Below, in pieces: positions 1 through 5,257 of a stretch of DNA of 7,285 nt. Below the pieces are notes generated by a model. It had not been told where the DNA came from and did not search any database. It was given only the letters and a program-made list of their open reading frames with translations. Origin of the DNA: Lachnospiraceae bacterium UBA1683 (GTDB taxonomy: Bacteria > Bacillota > Clostridia > Lachnospirales > Lachnospiraceae); contig DCKD01000067.1 in assembly GCA_002320245.1 (NCBI GenBank), forward strand, positions 1 through 7,285, in the 5' to 3' direction. The translations under genes and the position numbers were made by a program. The stretch's first letter is position 1; each line of letters opens with the position of its first letter.

Positions 1-120
1 ACTATGGTTGAGATGGCAAAAGCGCATGACCTGAACATTTACGGATATCTGAAATTTCTGCTGGAGCATCTGCCAACGAAAGAGATGACTGACCATCAAC
101 TCGCAGAACTTGCACCTTGA
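1..120 (+). CDS. tnpC: IS66 family transposase (TnpC), C-terminal fragment
   Basis: This open frame runs in from the left edge and ends at TGA 118-120, giving the last 39 residues of a longer protein. The visible segment has the typical end of the IS66 TnpC transposase: an 'ETAKAxxLNxYxYLxxLLExLP' type helix (here VEMAKAHDLNIYGYLKFLLE, residues 3-22), then a short acidic 'MTDxxLAxLAP' tail that closes the family. TnpC is the DDE transposase of IS66 elements and normally needs the small accessory proteins TnpA and TnpB, which would lie upstream outside the window. The DDE catalytic residues are also outside, so I cannot tell whether the element is active. The assignment rests on recognising this C-terminal pattern only. 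Confidence 0.75.
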   Translation, partial: TMVEMAKAHDLNIYGYLKFLLEHLPTKEMTDHQLAELAP

Positions 121-222
121 AGTGAAAAACTCCAATCTATTAAAAATCGCGTGTGAATTACTCCAACTCTCAAAAGGCTGAGGTGATTTTTATATTTGGA
201 CGCACTATTATTTTGCGGTTAA
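1..222 (+). mobile_element. 3' end of an IS66-family insertion sequence
   Basis: The window opens inside an insertion sequence, with the transposase tail at 1-120 followed by about 100 bp of non-coding DNA. Two similar AT-rich motifs ending in a GACGCAC/GCGGTTAA-like core (about 192-207 and 206-222) resemble the terminal and subterminal repeats of IS66 elements, whose ends typically begin GTAA (TTAC at the right end). The exact right boundary is uncertain. I place it near 222 because a host-type promoter starts right after. The left end, and therefore the target duplication, is outside the window. Confidence 0.6.
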
Positions 223-237
223 TATATGCTGAATCCC

Positions 238-266
238 TTGAAAATGTAAAAAAAATCCCTTACAAT
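238..266 (+). promoter_or_regulatory. Sigma-A promoter for truA
   Basis: TTGAAA (238-243) and TACAAT (261-266) are separated by exactly 17 bp, an almost consensus housekeeping promoter. It lies 48 bp upstream of the truA start, just outside the presumed IS66 end, so truA does not depend on the insertion sequence for expression. The spacer is A-rich. Confidence 0.75.
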
Positions 267-313
267 TGGCTCTGTCAGGAGATATGGGATAAATTAGTGC
301 AGAAAGGAAAAAA

Positions 314-1051
314 ATGAGAACATATAAATTGACAGTAACCTATGACGGCTCACGGTTCCGGGGATGGCAGCGGCAGCCGGATACGGATTTGACAATTCAG
401 GGAATTTTGGAAAATAGAATCAGCAGTCTGGTGGGATATCCGGTGGAAGTAAACGGTTCCGGCAGAACGGACGGCGGTGTGCATGCGTCCGAGCAGACAG
501 CAAGCATTATTTTGTCTGGGAAAGCGGACGAGGCAAAGTTCCTTCCGCAGCTCAATGAAAGTCTCCCGGAAGATATCCGGGTTGTCTGTATGCAGTTGAT
601 GAAGAATGGATTCCATGCGCGGCACAGTGCCAGGGGAAAACGTTACGAATATACCATTGATACAGCGGAAAAGGCAGATGTGTTTTCCAGAAAATATACA
701 TTTCATTATCCGGAAAGAGTCAATGTGGAAAACATGAAAAAAGCGGCGGGATATCTGGTCGGAAGTCATGATTTCGCAGGATTTACAGACAGAGCGGATG
801 AAAAGTCCACAATGCGGCGGATTTATGATATAATAATAAGGAAGTCTGGCAGTCAGATACGGATAGAGTATCGTGGAAGTGGATTCATGTATCATATGGT
901 ACGTATTTTGACAGGAACACTGCTGGAAGTCGGAGCGGGAAAGCGCAGCCCGGAAAGTGTCAGGCGGGTGCTGGAGTCAGGTATCCGCGCAGAGGCAGGG
1001 TTTCTTGCCCCGGCAAGCGGACTGTGTCTGAAAGAGGTATATTATGATTAG
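314..1051 (+). CDS. truA: tRNA pseudouridine(38-40) synthase TruA
   Basis: TruA isomerises uridines 38-40 in the anticodon arm of many tRNAs to pseudouridine, in the cytoplasm. The 245-residue length is normal for the family. Visible motifs are YDGSRFRGWQRQ (10-21), the catalytic loop GSGRTDGGVHA (48-58) with nucleophile Asp53 and Arg51, the conserved Tyr111 in KRYEYTI, the GSHDFAGF segment (150-157), and GSGFMYHMVR (188-197). The protein closes with the usual APASGLCLKEVYY ending. The loop has GRTDGG where most relatives have GRTDAG. The start is ATG 314, preceded by AGAAAGGA (301-308) five bases away. In many Firmicutes truA sits in a ribosomal protein/ECF transporter cluster; here it stands alone between an IS66 end and a repeat element, so it may be a second copy. 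Its Asp245 codon and TAG stop are contributed by the left end of the 1044-1229 repeat. Confidence 0.95.
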   Translation: MRTYKLTVTYDGSRFRGWQRQPDTDLTIQGILENRISSLVGYPVEVNGSGRTDGGVHASEQTASIILSGKADEAKFLPQLNESLPEDIRVVCMQLMKNGFHARHSARGKRYEYTIDTAEKADVFSRKYTFHYPERVNVENMKKAAGYLVGSHDFAGFTDRADEKSTMRRIYDIIIRKSGSQIRIEYRGSGFMYHMVRILTGTLLEVGAGKRSPESVRRVLESGIRAEAGFLAPASGLCLKEVYYD

Positions 1052-1229
1052 AGCGTCAAAACTACTTGCGGATTGCTCCGTTGCTTTGCAACTTCCACAA
1101 TCCTGCCCTATATTCGGAATCCGTGGAGCCTCTTCTCCACTTTTCCCCCATGTAGAGGCACGTCATAAATCCATTCTCCCACTTACGTGCAAGCACAACG
1201 TGTGGGATGGCTTTTGACGCTGTAATCAT
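1044..1229. repeat. 186-bp MITE-like structured repeat element with terminal inverted repeats
   Basis: The left end ATGATTAGAGCGTCAAAA (1044-1061) and right end TTTTGACGCTGTAATCAT (1212-1229) are inverted copies of each other at 17 of 18 positions, and both are flanked by ATT (1041-1043 and 1230-1232 as ATT), a possible 3-bp target duplication. There is no open reading frame of note inside. Three stem-loops fill the interior: 1070-1103 (GGATTG/CAATCC around GTTGC-ttt-GCAAC), 1123-1140 (GTGGAG/CTCCAC) and 1177-1207 (TCCCAC+ACGT/ACGT+GTGGGA). This looks like a non-autonomous transposable element or a dispersed structured RNA repeat. It overlaps the end of truA and fills nearly all the space before exoA. 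Confidence 0.7.
1123..1144 (+). terminator. Possible intrinsic terminator after truA, inside the repeat element
   Basis: A perfect 6-bp GC-rich stem GTGGAG/CTCCAC (1123-1128/1135-1140) with a 6-base loop is followed directly by TTTT (1141-1144) and then a C-run. It is short with a short U-tract, so termination would be partial at best. If it works, the repeat element supplies the truA transcript end. Confidence 0.35.
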
Positions 1230-1253
1230 ATTATCCTGAAAAATGAAAAAAGC

Positions 1254-1261
1254 GAGGAAGG
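1254..1261 (+). promoter_or_regulatory. Ribosome binding site that decides the exoA start
   Basis: GAGGAAGG lies five bases before ATG 1267. An in-frame ATG at 1243 would add eight residues (MKKARKAY) but has no Shine-Dalgarno sequence before it, and exonuclease III proteins start directly with the MKLVSWNVNG strand. The start at 1267 is therefore preferred. Confidence 0.8.
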
Positions 1262-1266
1262 CATAT

Positions 1267-2028
1267 ATGAAATTGGTATCTTGGAATGTAAATGGAATCC
1301 GCGCCTGCGTGCAGAAAGGATTTCTGGAATTTTTCCATGAGGCAGAGGCGGATATATTTTGTATACAGGAGACAAAGATGCAGCCGGGACAGTTGGAACT
1401 TGAGCTGGAAGGCTATCATCAGTATTGGAATTCTGCGGTGAAAAAAGGATATTCCGGAACAGCAGTGTTTACCAGACAGGAACCGCTGGCGGTTTCTTAC
1501 GGAATCGGAATCGAGGAACACGACCAGGAAGGGCGTGTGATTACGTGCGAATTTGATGATTTTTATTTTGTAACTGTATATACGCCAAATTCGCAGAATG
1601 AGCTGAAGCGCCTGGATTACCGGATGAAGTGGGAGGATGATTTCCGGGCATATCTGAAAGAGCTGGAAAAAAAGAAACCGGTGATTGTAACCGGTGATAT
1701 GAACGTGGCGCATGAAGAAATCGACTTGAAAAATCCAAAGACAAACCGGAAGAACGCAGGCTTTACCGATGAGGAGCGCCAGAAGTTCACGGAGCTGCTG
1801 GACGCCGGGTTTATCGACACATTCCGGTATTTCTATCCGGAGCAGGAGGGGATTTATTCTTGGTGGTCTTACCGGTTCAAGGCAAGGGAGAAGAATGCCG
1901 GATGGCGTATTGACTATTTCTGTGTATCAGAGTGTTTGAAGGAAAGACTCAAAGATGCGCAGATTCTGACTGAGGTATTCGGCTCGGACCATTGTCCGAT
2001 TGTACTGGAACTCAAAGATTTATCTTGA
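1267..2028 (+). CDS. exoA: Exodeoxyribonuclease III / AP endonuclease (ExoA, Xth type)
   Basis: This base-excision repair enzyme cuts DNA 5' of abasic sites and has 3'-5' exonuclease and 3'-phosphodiesterase activity; it acts on the chromosome in the cytoplasm. With the start at 1267 the protein is 253 residues, normal for the Firmicutes ExoA group. The endonuclease/exonuclease/phosphatase signature motifs are all present: SWNVNGIRA (5-13) with metal-site Asn7, IQETK (33-37) with Glu35, YTPNS (105-109), GDMNVA (143-148) with catalytic Asp144 and Asn146, the WWSYRFKAREKNAGWRIDYF region (199-218) with Asp216, and SDHCPI (240-245) with the Asp241-His242 pair. Nothing in the active site is missing. 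I see no clear promoter of its own: upstream sequence is the repeat element, so it is read either from the truA promoter or from an unrecognised start. A small stem (TATCTT 2021-2026/AAGATA 2033-2038) overlaps the stop. Confidence 0.95.
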   Translation: MKLVSWNVNGIRACVQKGFLEFFHEAEADIFCIQETKMQPGQLELELEGYHQYWNSAVKKGYSGTAVFTRQEPLAVSYGIGIEEHDQEGRVITCEFDDFYFVTVYTPNSQNELKRLDYRMKWEDDFRAYLKELEKKKPVIVTGDMNVAHEEIDLKNPKTNRKNAGFTDEERQKFTELLDAGFIDTFRYFYPEQEGIYSWWSYRFKAREKNAGWRIDYFCVSECLKERLKDAQILTEVFGSDHCPIVLELKDLS

Positions 2029-2034
2029 TTATAA

Positions 2035-2103
2035 GATATCCCGGTTCTTTGTCGGGACATCCTGCCCCCAGTGGACAAAGGGCGTGTTGTTTCTTGTCCA
2101 CTG
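2035..2103 (+). promoter_or_regulatory. Two stem-loops with alternative pairing upstream of the COG0523 gene
   Basis: Hairpin A pairs GAT-TCCCG (2035-2037, 2039-2043) with CGGGA-ATC (2053-2057, 2059-2061), with one mismatch. Hairpin B is a perfect 10-bp stem CAGTGGACAA/TTGTCCACTG (2069-2078/2094-2103) with a 15-base loop. In addition CTTTGTC (2047-2053), mostly the loop of A, is complementary to GACAAAG (2074-2080), mostly the left arm of B, so a third pairing would exclude both. Neither hairpin has a U-tract, so they are not ordinary terminators. Hairpin B also overlaps the spacer of the proposed promoter and could be a DNA operator dyad. No known riboswitch was recognised. Confidence 0.45.
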
Positions 2104-2113
2104 AAGGTACAAT
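2087..2113 (+). promoter_or_regulatory. Candidate promoter for the COG0523 gene
   Basis: TACAAT (2108-2113) is a good -10 box 27 bp before the start codon. The best -35 candidate, TTGTTT (2087-2092), gives a short 15-bp spacer. The suboptimal -35 spacing and the dyad 2069-2103 overlapping the spacer would fit a regulated promoter, but no Zur or Fur box is recognisable. Confidence 0.4.
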
Positions 2114-2126
2114 AAATAAAAACTAC

Positions 2127-2132
2127 AGGAGG
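2127..2132 (+). promoter_or_regulatory. Strong ribosome binding site before a TTG start
   Basis: A perfect AGGAGG lies eight bases before TTG 2141-2143. This supports TTG as the initiation codon; the encoded TKIDIISGFLGAGKTT start is exactly where COG0523 proteins begin. Confidence 0.85.
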
Positions 2133-2140
2133 CGGTCATT

Positions 2141-3235
2141 TTGACTAAGATTGACATTATTTCCGGATTTTTAGGAGCCGGGAAGACAACATTTATCAAA
2201 AAACTTTTAACAGAGGCATTTCAGGGGGAACAGATTGTCCTGATTGAAAACGAGTTTGGGGAAATTGGCATCGACGGCGGATTTCTGAAGGAGTCTGGGA
2301 TTGAGATTAAGGAAATGAATTCCGGATGTATCTGCTGTTCATTGGTGGGGGATTTCGGAAGGTCATTAAAAGAAGTGGTAGACACATACCATCCGGATCG
2401 GATTCTGATTGAGCCGTCCGGAGTAGGAAAACTTTCTGATGTCATCAAAGCCGTGCAGGATGCACAGGAAGACTTAGATGCGGAGCTGAACAGTTTTACG
2501 ACGGTTGTAGATGTGACAAAATGCAGAATATACAGCAAGAATTTCGGGGAATTCTTCAGTAACCAGATTGAATATGCCGGAGCAATTATCTTAAGCAGAA
2601 CCGACAAAGCAAAACCGGAAAAGGTAGAGGAAAGTGTTGCGATTCTGCGGGAAATCAATGCAAAGGCGCCGATTATTACAACACCGGTGGAGCAGCTTTC
2701 CGGGAAGAAACTGCTTGAGACAATGGAGGGCAGCAAATCGTTGGAAGAAGAGCTGCTGTCCGAAATCGTTTGCCCGGAGTGTGGCGGACACCATGAACAC
2801 GGTGAAGAGTGCGGCTGCGAGCATGGGCATCATCATCATGAGCATGAAGAGGAGTGTGGCTGCGGACATGAACATGAGCATCATCATGAGCATGAGGAGG
2901 AGTGTAGCTGTGGAAACGAGCATCACCATCATCATCACGGGCACCACGCGGATGAGGTATTTACAAGTTGGGGAAGCGAGACCATTCAAACCTATACAAA
3001 AGAGGAAATCAGCGATATTCTGAAAACATTGGAATCCGACAATACTTATGGAACCATTCTGCGTGCAAAAGGGATGGTTGCGGGAGCCGACGGAGAATGG
3101 ATTTACTTCGATATGGTTCCGGAGGAACATGAAGTCAGGAGCGGGGCTGCCGAATATACGGGGCGTATCTGCGTCATCGGTTCCAAACTCGATGAGACTA
3201 AGCTGGCGGAATTGTTCAAATTGACAAAGAAGTAA
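2141..3235 (+). CDS. CobW/COG0523-family GTP-binding protein (putative metallochaperone) with His/Cys-rich linker
   Basis: This is a G3E-type P-loop GTPase of the group that includes CobW, YciC/ZagA and ZNG1, which use GTP to deliver or manage metal ions such as zinc or cobalt. The 364 residues read in order: Walker A GFLGAGKTT (9-17), the metal-binding GCICCS motif (62-67, CxCC at Cys63/65/66), EPSG (91-94), a degenerate NKxD equivalent SRTD (152-155), a His/Cys-rich linker (211-269), and a CobW C-terminal domain (about 272-360). The linker starts with CPEC (211-214) and holds three copies of an HEHxEECxC unit (218-226, 233-241, 249-257), ending in a run of six His; I count 23 His and 8 Cys. 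The start is TTG 2141 with AGGAGG upstream. A second CobW-like gene lies downstream, so the two probably act together. The metal cannot be told from the sequence; cobalamin genes are absent from the window, so CobW itself is unlikely. Confidence 0.9.
   Translation: MTKIDIISGFLGAGKTTFIKKLLTEAFQGEQIVLIENEFGEIGIDGGFLKESGIEIKEMNSGCICCSLVGDFGRSLKEVVDTYHPDRILIEPSGVGKLSDVIKAVQDAQEDLDAELNSFTTVVDVTKCRIYSKNFGEFFSNQIEYAGAIILSRTDKAKPEKVEESVAILREINAKAPIITTPVEQLSGKKLLETMEGSKSLEEELLSEIVCPECGGHHEHGEECGCEHGHHHHEHEEECGCGHEHEHHHEHEEECSCGNEHHHHHHGHHADEVFTSWGSETIQTYTKEEISDILKTLESDNTYGTILRAKGMVAGADGEWIYFDMVPEEHEVRSGAAEYTGRICVIGSKLDETKLAELFKLTKK
2771..2947 (+). repeat. His/Cys-rich coding repeats in the GTPase linker
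   Basis: This stretch encodes residues 211-269 of the GTPase. Three imperfect in-frame units of 15-16 codons, each encoding HEHxEEC-x-C followed by a His-rich part, succeed each other. The DNA is rich in CAT/CAC and GAG/GAA triplets and so is likely prone to expansion or contraction between strains. Confidence 0.75.
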
Positions 3236-3311
3236 CAATCAAAGTCAAAGGGGACTGTCCCTTATCAGAAGGGACAGTCCCCTTTGCAGTAAATTGACAA
3301 AAATGTAACAA
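3218..3311. repeat. Imperfect 21-bp direct repeats flanking a palindrome
   Basis: Positions 3218-3238 and 3291-3311 agree at 19 of 21 bases (common core AAATTGACAAA, then GTAACAA). The first copy carries the last codons and stop of the upstream GTPase; the second lies just before the ribosome binding site of the downstream gene. The palindrome 3246-3286 lies between them, suggesting that the palindrome arrived with, or caused, a duplication of the original junction. Confidence 0.65.
3246..3286. repeat. Perfect 18-bp stem palindrome, possible bidirectional transcription stop
   Basis: The arms 3246-3263 and 3269-3286 are perfectly complementary with a 5-base ATCAG loop. Each arm is itself a small palindrome (GGGACTGTCCC and GGGACAGTCCC), so alternative folds are possible. 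The right arm ends CCCCTTTG without a longer U-tract, so it would stop or slow RNA polymerase weakly at most. This GGGACxGTCCC type resembles dispersed intergenic repeats of clostridia. It lies between the two GTPase genes and may reduce, or protect the 3' end of, their shared message. Confidence 0.7.
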
Positions 3312-3325
3312 AAAGGAGAAATATC

Positions 3326-4273
3326 ATGAACGAACCAGATGTTTTGGTTTACCTGATGACTGGCTTTCTGGATAGTGGAAAGACGCAGTTTTTGAAATTT
3401 ACTCTGGAGCAGGATTATTTCCAGATTGATGGGACGACGCTGTTGATTCTGTGTGAAGAGGGGGAAGAGGAATATGCTCCTGAGATGCTCAGCGCACACA
3501 ATATTGTTGTGGAGACAGTGGATGCTCCGGAGGATCTTACTGAGGAATGGCTGGCAGAGCTGGATGTGAAATATCGTCCGGAGCGTGTCGTGGTTGAGTA
3601 TAACGGAATGTGGAAGGTCAGCGATTTTGAGAGCCTGAAACTGCCGGAAGGATGGGGCATCGAGCAGAAAATTACAACGGTGGATGCAAGTACATTCCAG
3701 ATTTATCTGGCAAATATGAAACCGTTGTTCGTGGAGATGGTCCGCAATTCGGAGATGGTTTTGTTTAATCGTTGTACCGACATCAAACCACTGGCAGGAT
3801 ACCGCAGAAGCGTCAAAGTAGTCAGCCCACAGGCAGAAGTTATTTTTGAGGATGAAAACGGCGAGGTGGAAAATATTTTCGAGGATCAGGTTCCATATGA
3901 CCTGAAGGCGGATGTCATCGAAATCCAGCCGGAGGATTATGGTATCTGGTATGTGGATATGGGAGAAAATTCAGACCGCTACAACGGAAAAGTTGTGGAA
4001 TTCACGGCTCGCGTCCTGAAACCAAGAAGCTTTCCAAGCAAGTTTTTCCTTCCGGGAAGAATGGCGATGACCTGCTGTGCGGATGACACGACATTTCTCG
4101 GATATGTCTGCAAGAGCTCCTATGCGCCAAAGCTCAAAGCGGGAATGTGGGTGAAGGTGCGCGCGAAAGTAACTTACGAGAAACTTGCGTTGTATCGTGG
4201 AGAAGGACCGGTGCTCAACGCAGAGCACATTGAGTCTGCGGAACCGATTCAGGAACTGGTATATTTTAATTAA
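3326..4273 (+). CDS. Divergent CobW-like P-loop GTPase fused to a TIGR03943/DUF1980 (YcgQ-type) C-terminal domain
   Basis: The 315 residues fall into two parts. Residues 1 to about 190 resemble a COG0523 GTPase, with Walker A GFLDSGKT (13-20) and positional equivalents of EPSG (EYNG, 91-94) and NKxD (NRCTD, 148-152). The CxCC metal motif of that family is missing; the nearest region (43-50, CEEGEEEY) is acidic instead. Residues about 195-315 look like the conserved C-terminal domain of TIGR03943/DUF1980 proteins (B. subtilis YcgQ): a GKVVEFTARV strand (221-230), FLPGRMAMTCCADD (241-254) with the Cys250-Cys251 pair, a GMWVKVRAKV strand (273-282), and a final LVYF. In other bacteria that domain partners a YcgR-type permease. 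ATG 3326 follows AAGGAG (3313-3318) by seven bases. The gene probably belongs with the upstream GTPase in metal handling, but its own function is not established. The domain assignment is from memory of motifs. Confidence 0.75.
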   Translation: MNEPDVLVYLMTGFLDSGKTQFLKFTLEQDYFQIDGTTLLILCEEGEEEYAPEMLSAHNIVVETVDAPEDLTEEWLAELDVKYRPERVVVEYNGMWKVSDFESLKLPEGWGIEQKITTVDASTFQIYLANMKPLFVEMVRNSEMVLFNRCTDIKPLAGYRRSVKVVSPQAEVIFEDENGEVENIFEDQVPYDLKADVIEIQPEDYGIWYVDMGENSDRYNGKVVEFTARVLKPRSFPSKFFLPGRMAMTCCADDTTFLGYVCKSSYAPKLKAGMWVKVRAKVTYEKLALYRGEGPVLNAEHIESAEPIQELVYFN

Positions 4274-4288
4274 AGAACAGGACGAAGT

Positions 4289-5257
4289 ATGGAGAAAAAA
4301 TTTGATGTAATCGCAATGGGTGAGCTGCTGATTGATTTTACAATGAATGGAACGAGCGGACAGGGGAATCATTTGTTTGAGGCGTGCCCGGGCGGGGCGC
4401 CGTGCAATGTGCTTGCATTGATGAATAAGATGGGCAGAAAGACTGCGTTTTTAGGAAAAGTGGGAAAAGACCAGTTTGGGACATTGCTGAGGAGGACATT
4501 GGATGATGTCGGAATCGATACTTCCGGTCTTCTGACAGATGAAACGGTAAATACTACCTTGGCGTTCGTACACACCTTCCCGGACGGGGACCGGGAGTTC
4601 TCCTTCTATCGGAATCCGGGAGCGGATATGATGCTGACCGCGGATGAGGTGAATCCGGAATTTCTTGCACAGGCAAAATTATTCCATTTCGGAACGCTTT
4701 CGATGACACACGATGGGGTGCGCGAAGCGGCAAAGAAAGCGGTGAAAGCAGCGAAAGACAACGGATTGCTCGTATCCTTTGATCCGAACCTGAGACCACC
4801 GCTCTGGAGCTCACTGGATTTGGCGAAAGAGCAGATGGAATATGGATTCCGATTCTGTGATATCCTGAAAATTTCCGATAACGAGATACAATTTGTATCC
4901 GGAAAGGAAGATTATGATGAGGGAATCCGATATCTCCAAGATACATATCAGATTCCGTTGATTCTTCTCACAATGGGAAAAGACGGCAGCCGCGCATATT
5001 ATAAAGGGATGCGCGTGGAGCGCCCCGGATTCAGGTGCAAGACAATTGAGACGACCGGGGCAGGAGATACCTTCTGCGGAAGTGCCCTGAATTACCTGCT
5101 GGAACATGATTTTAAGCATCTGACCGGAGAACAGTTGGGAGAGATGCTGACATTTGCAAATGCGGCAGCGGCAATCGTGACAACAAGAAAAGGTGCAATC
5201 CGTGCGATGCCGGAGCGGGAAGAAGTGCTGGAACTGATACGGCAGAATCCTGCCTAA
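4289..5257 (+). CDS. scrK: PfkB-family carbohydrate kinase, probable fructokinase
   Basis: The protein probably phosphorylates fructose at the 6-position with ATP, feeding sucrose- or fructan-derived fructose into glycolysis in the cytoplasm. At 322 residues it has the normal ribokinase-family length. It shows GELLIDF (11-17), the PGGAPCNVL nucleotide/sugar-binding turn (34-42), GKVGKDQFG (56-64, PfkB signature 1 region), the FDPNLRPPLW segment (164-173) characteristic of fructokinases, and the ETTGAGDTFCG signature (254-264) with catalytic base Asp260 and the anion hole GAGD. The start ATG 4289 lies 15 bp after the preceding stop, with a weak AGGA (4279-4282) six bases upstream, so it is probably co-transcribed with the GTPase genes. 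Related PfkB kinases act on other sugars, so the substrate is likely but not certain. The stop codon overlaps that of the convergent AraC gene, leaving no room for a terminator between them. Confidence 0.85.
   Translation: MEKKFDVIAMGELLIDFTMNGTSGQGNHLFEACPGGAPCNVLALMNKMGRKTAFLGKVGKDQFGTLLRRTLDDVGIDTSGLLTDETVNTTLAFVHTFPDGDREFSFYRNPGADMMLTADEVNPEFLAQAKLFHFGTLSMTHDGVREAAKKAVKAAKDNGLLVSFDPNLRPPLWSSLDLAKEQMEYGFRFCDILKISDNEIQFVSGKEDYDEGIRYLQDTYQIPLILLTMGKDGSRAYYKGMRVERPGFRCKTIETTGAGDTFCGSALNYLLEHDFKHLTGEQLGEMLTFANAAAAIVTTRKGAIRAMPEREEVLELIRQNPA

Noticed and set aside
1214..1234. TTGACG in the right end of the repeat element as a -35 box for exoA
   Set aside because: The only -10-like sequence downstream (TATTAT, 1229-1234) is 9 bp away, and at 17 bp there is no -10 match.
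1243..1266. Eight-codon N-terminal extension of exoA from ATG 1243
   Set aside because: There is no ribosome binding site before 1243 and the extension contains the GAGGAAGG site that serves ATG 1267; family members start at the latter.
2035..2140. Known riboswitch (NiCo or cobalamin type) upstream of the COG0523 gene
   Set aside because: The conserved cores of those riboswitches are not visible; only simple hairpins with alternative pairing are present.
2634..3023. 129-codon plus-strand frame overlapping the first GTPase
   Set aside because: It is a shadow in another frame of the GTPase; its Met/Ile-rich repeats come from the His/Cys codon repeats and it has no ribosome binding site.
2591..3238. 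Long minus-strand open frame over the GTPase linker, looking membrane-like
   Set aside because: The hydrophobic Met/Leu runs are the complement of CAT/GAG codons; the opposite frame has all conserved GTPase motifs.
3294..3322. TTGACA before the second GTPase as a promoter
   Set aside because: A perfect -35 hexamer is present but no -10 hexamer lies at 16-18 bp, and the hexamer is explained as part of the duplicated 21-bp segment.
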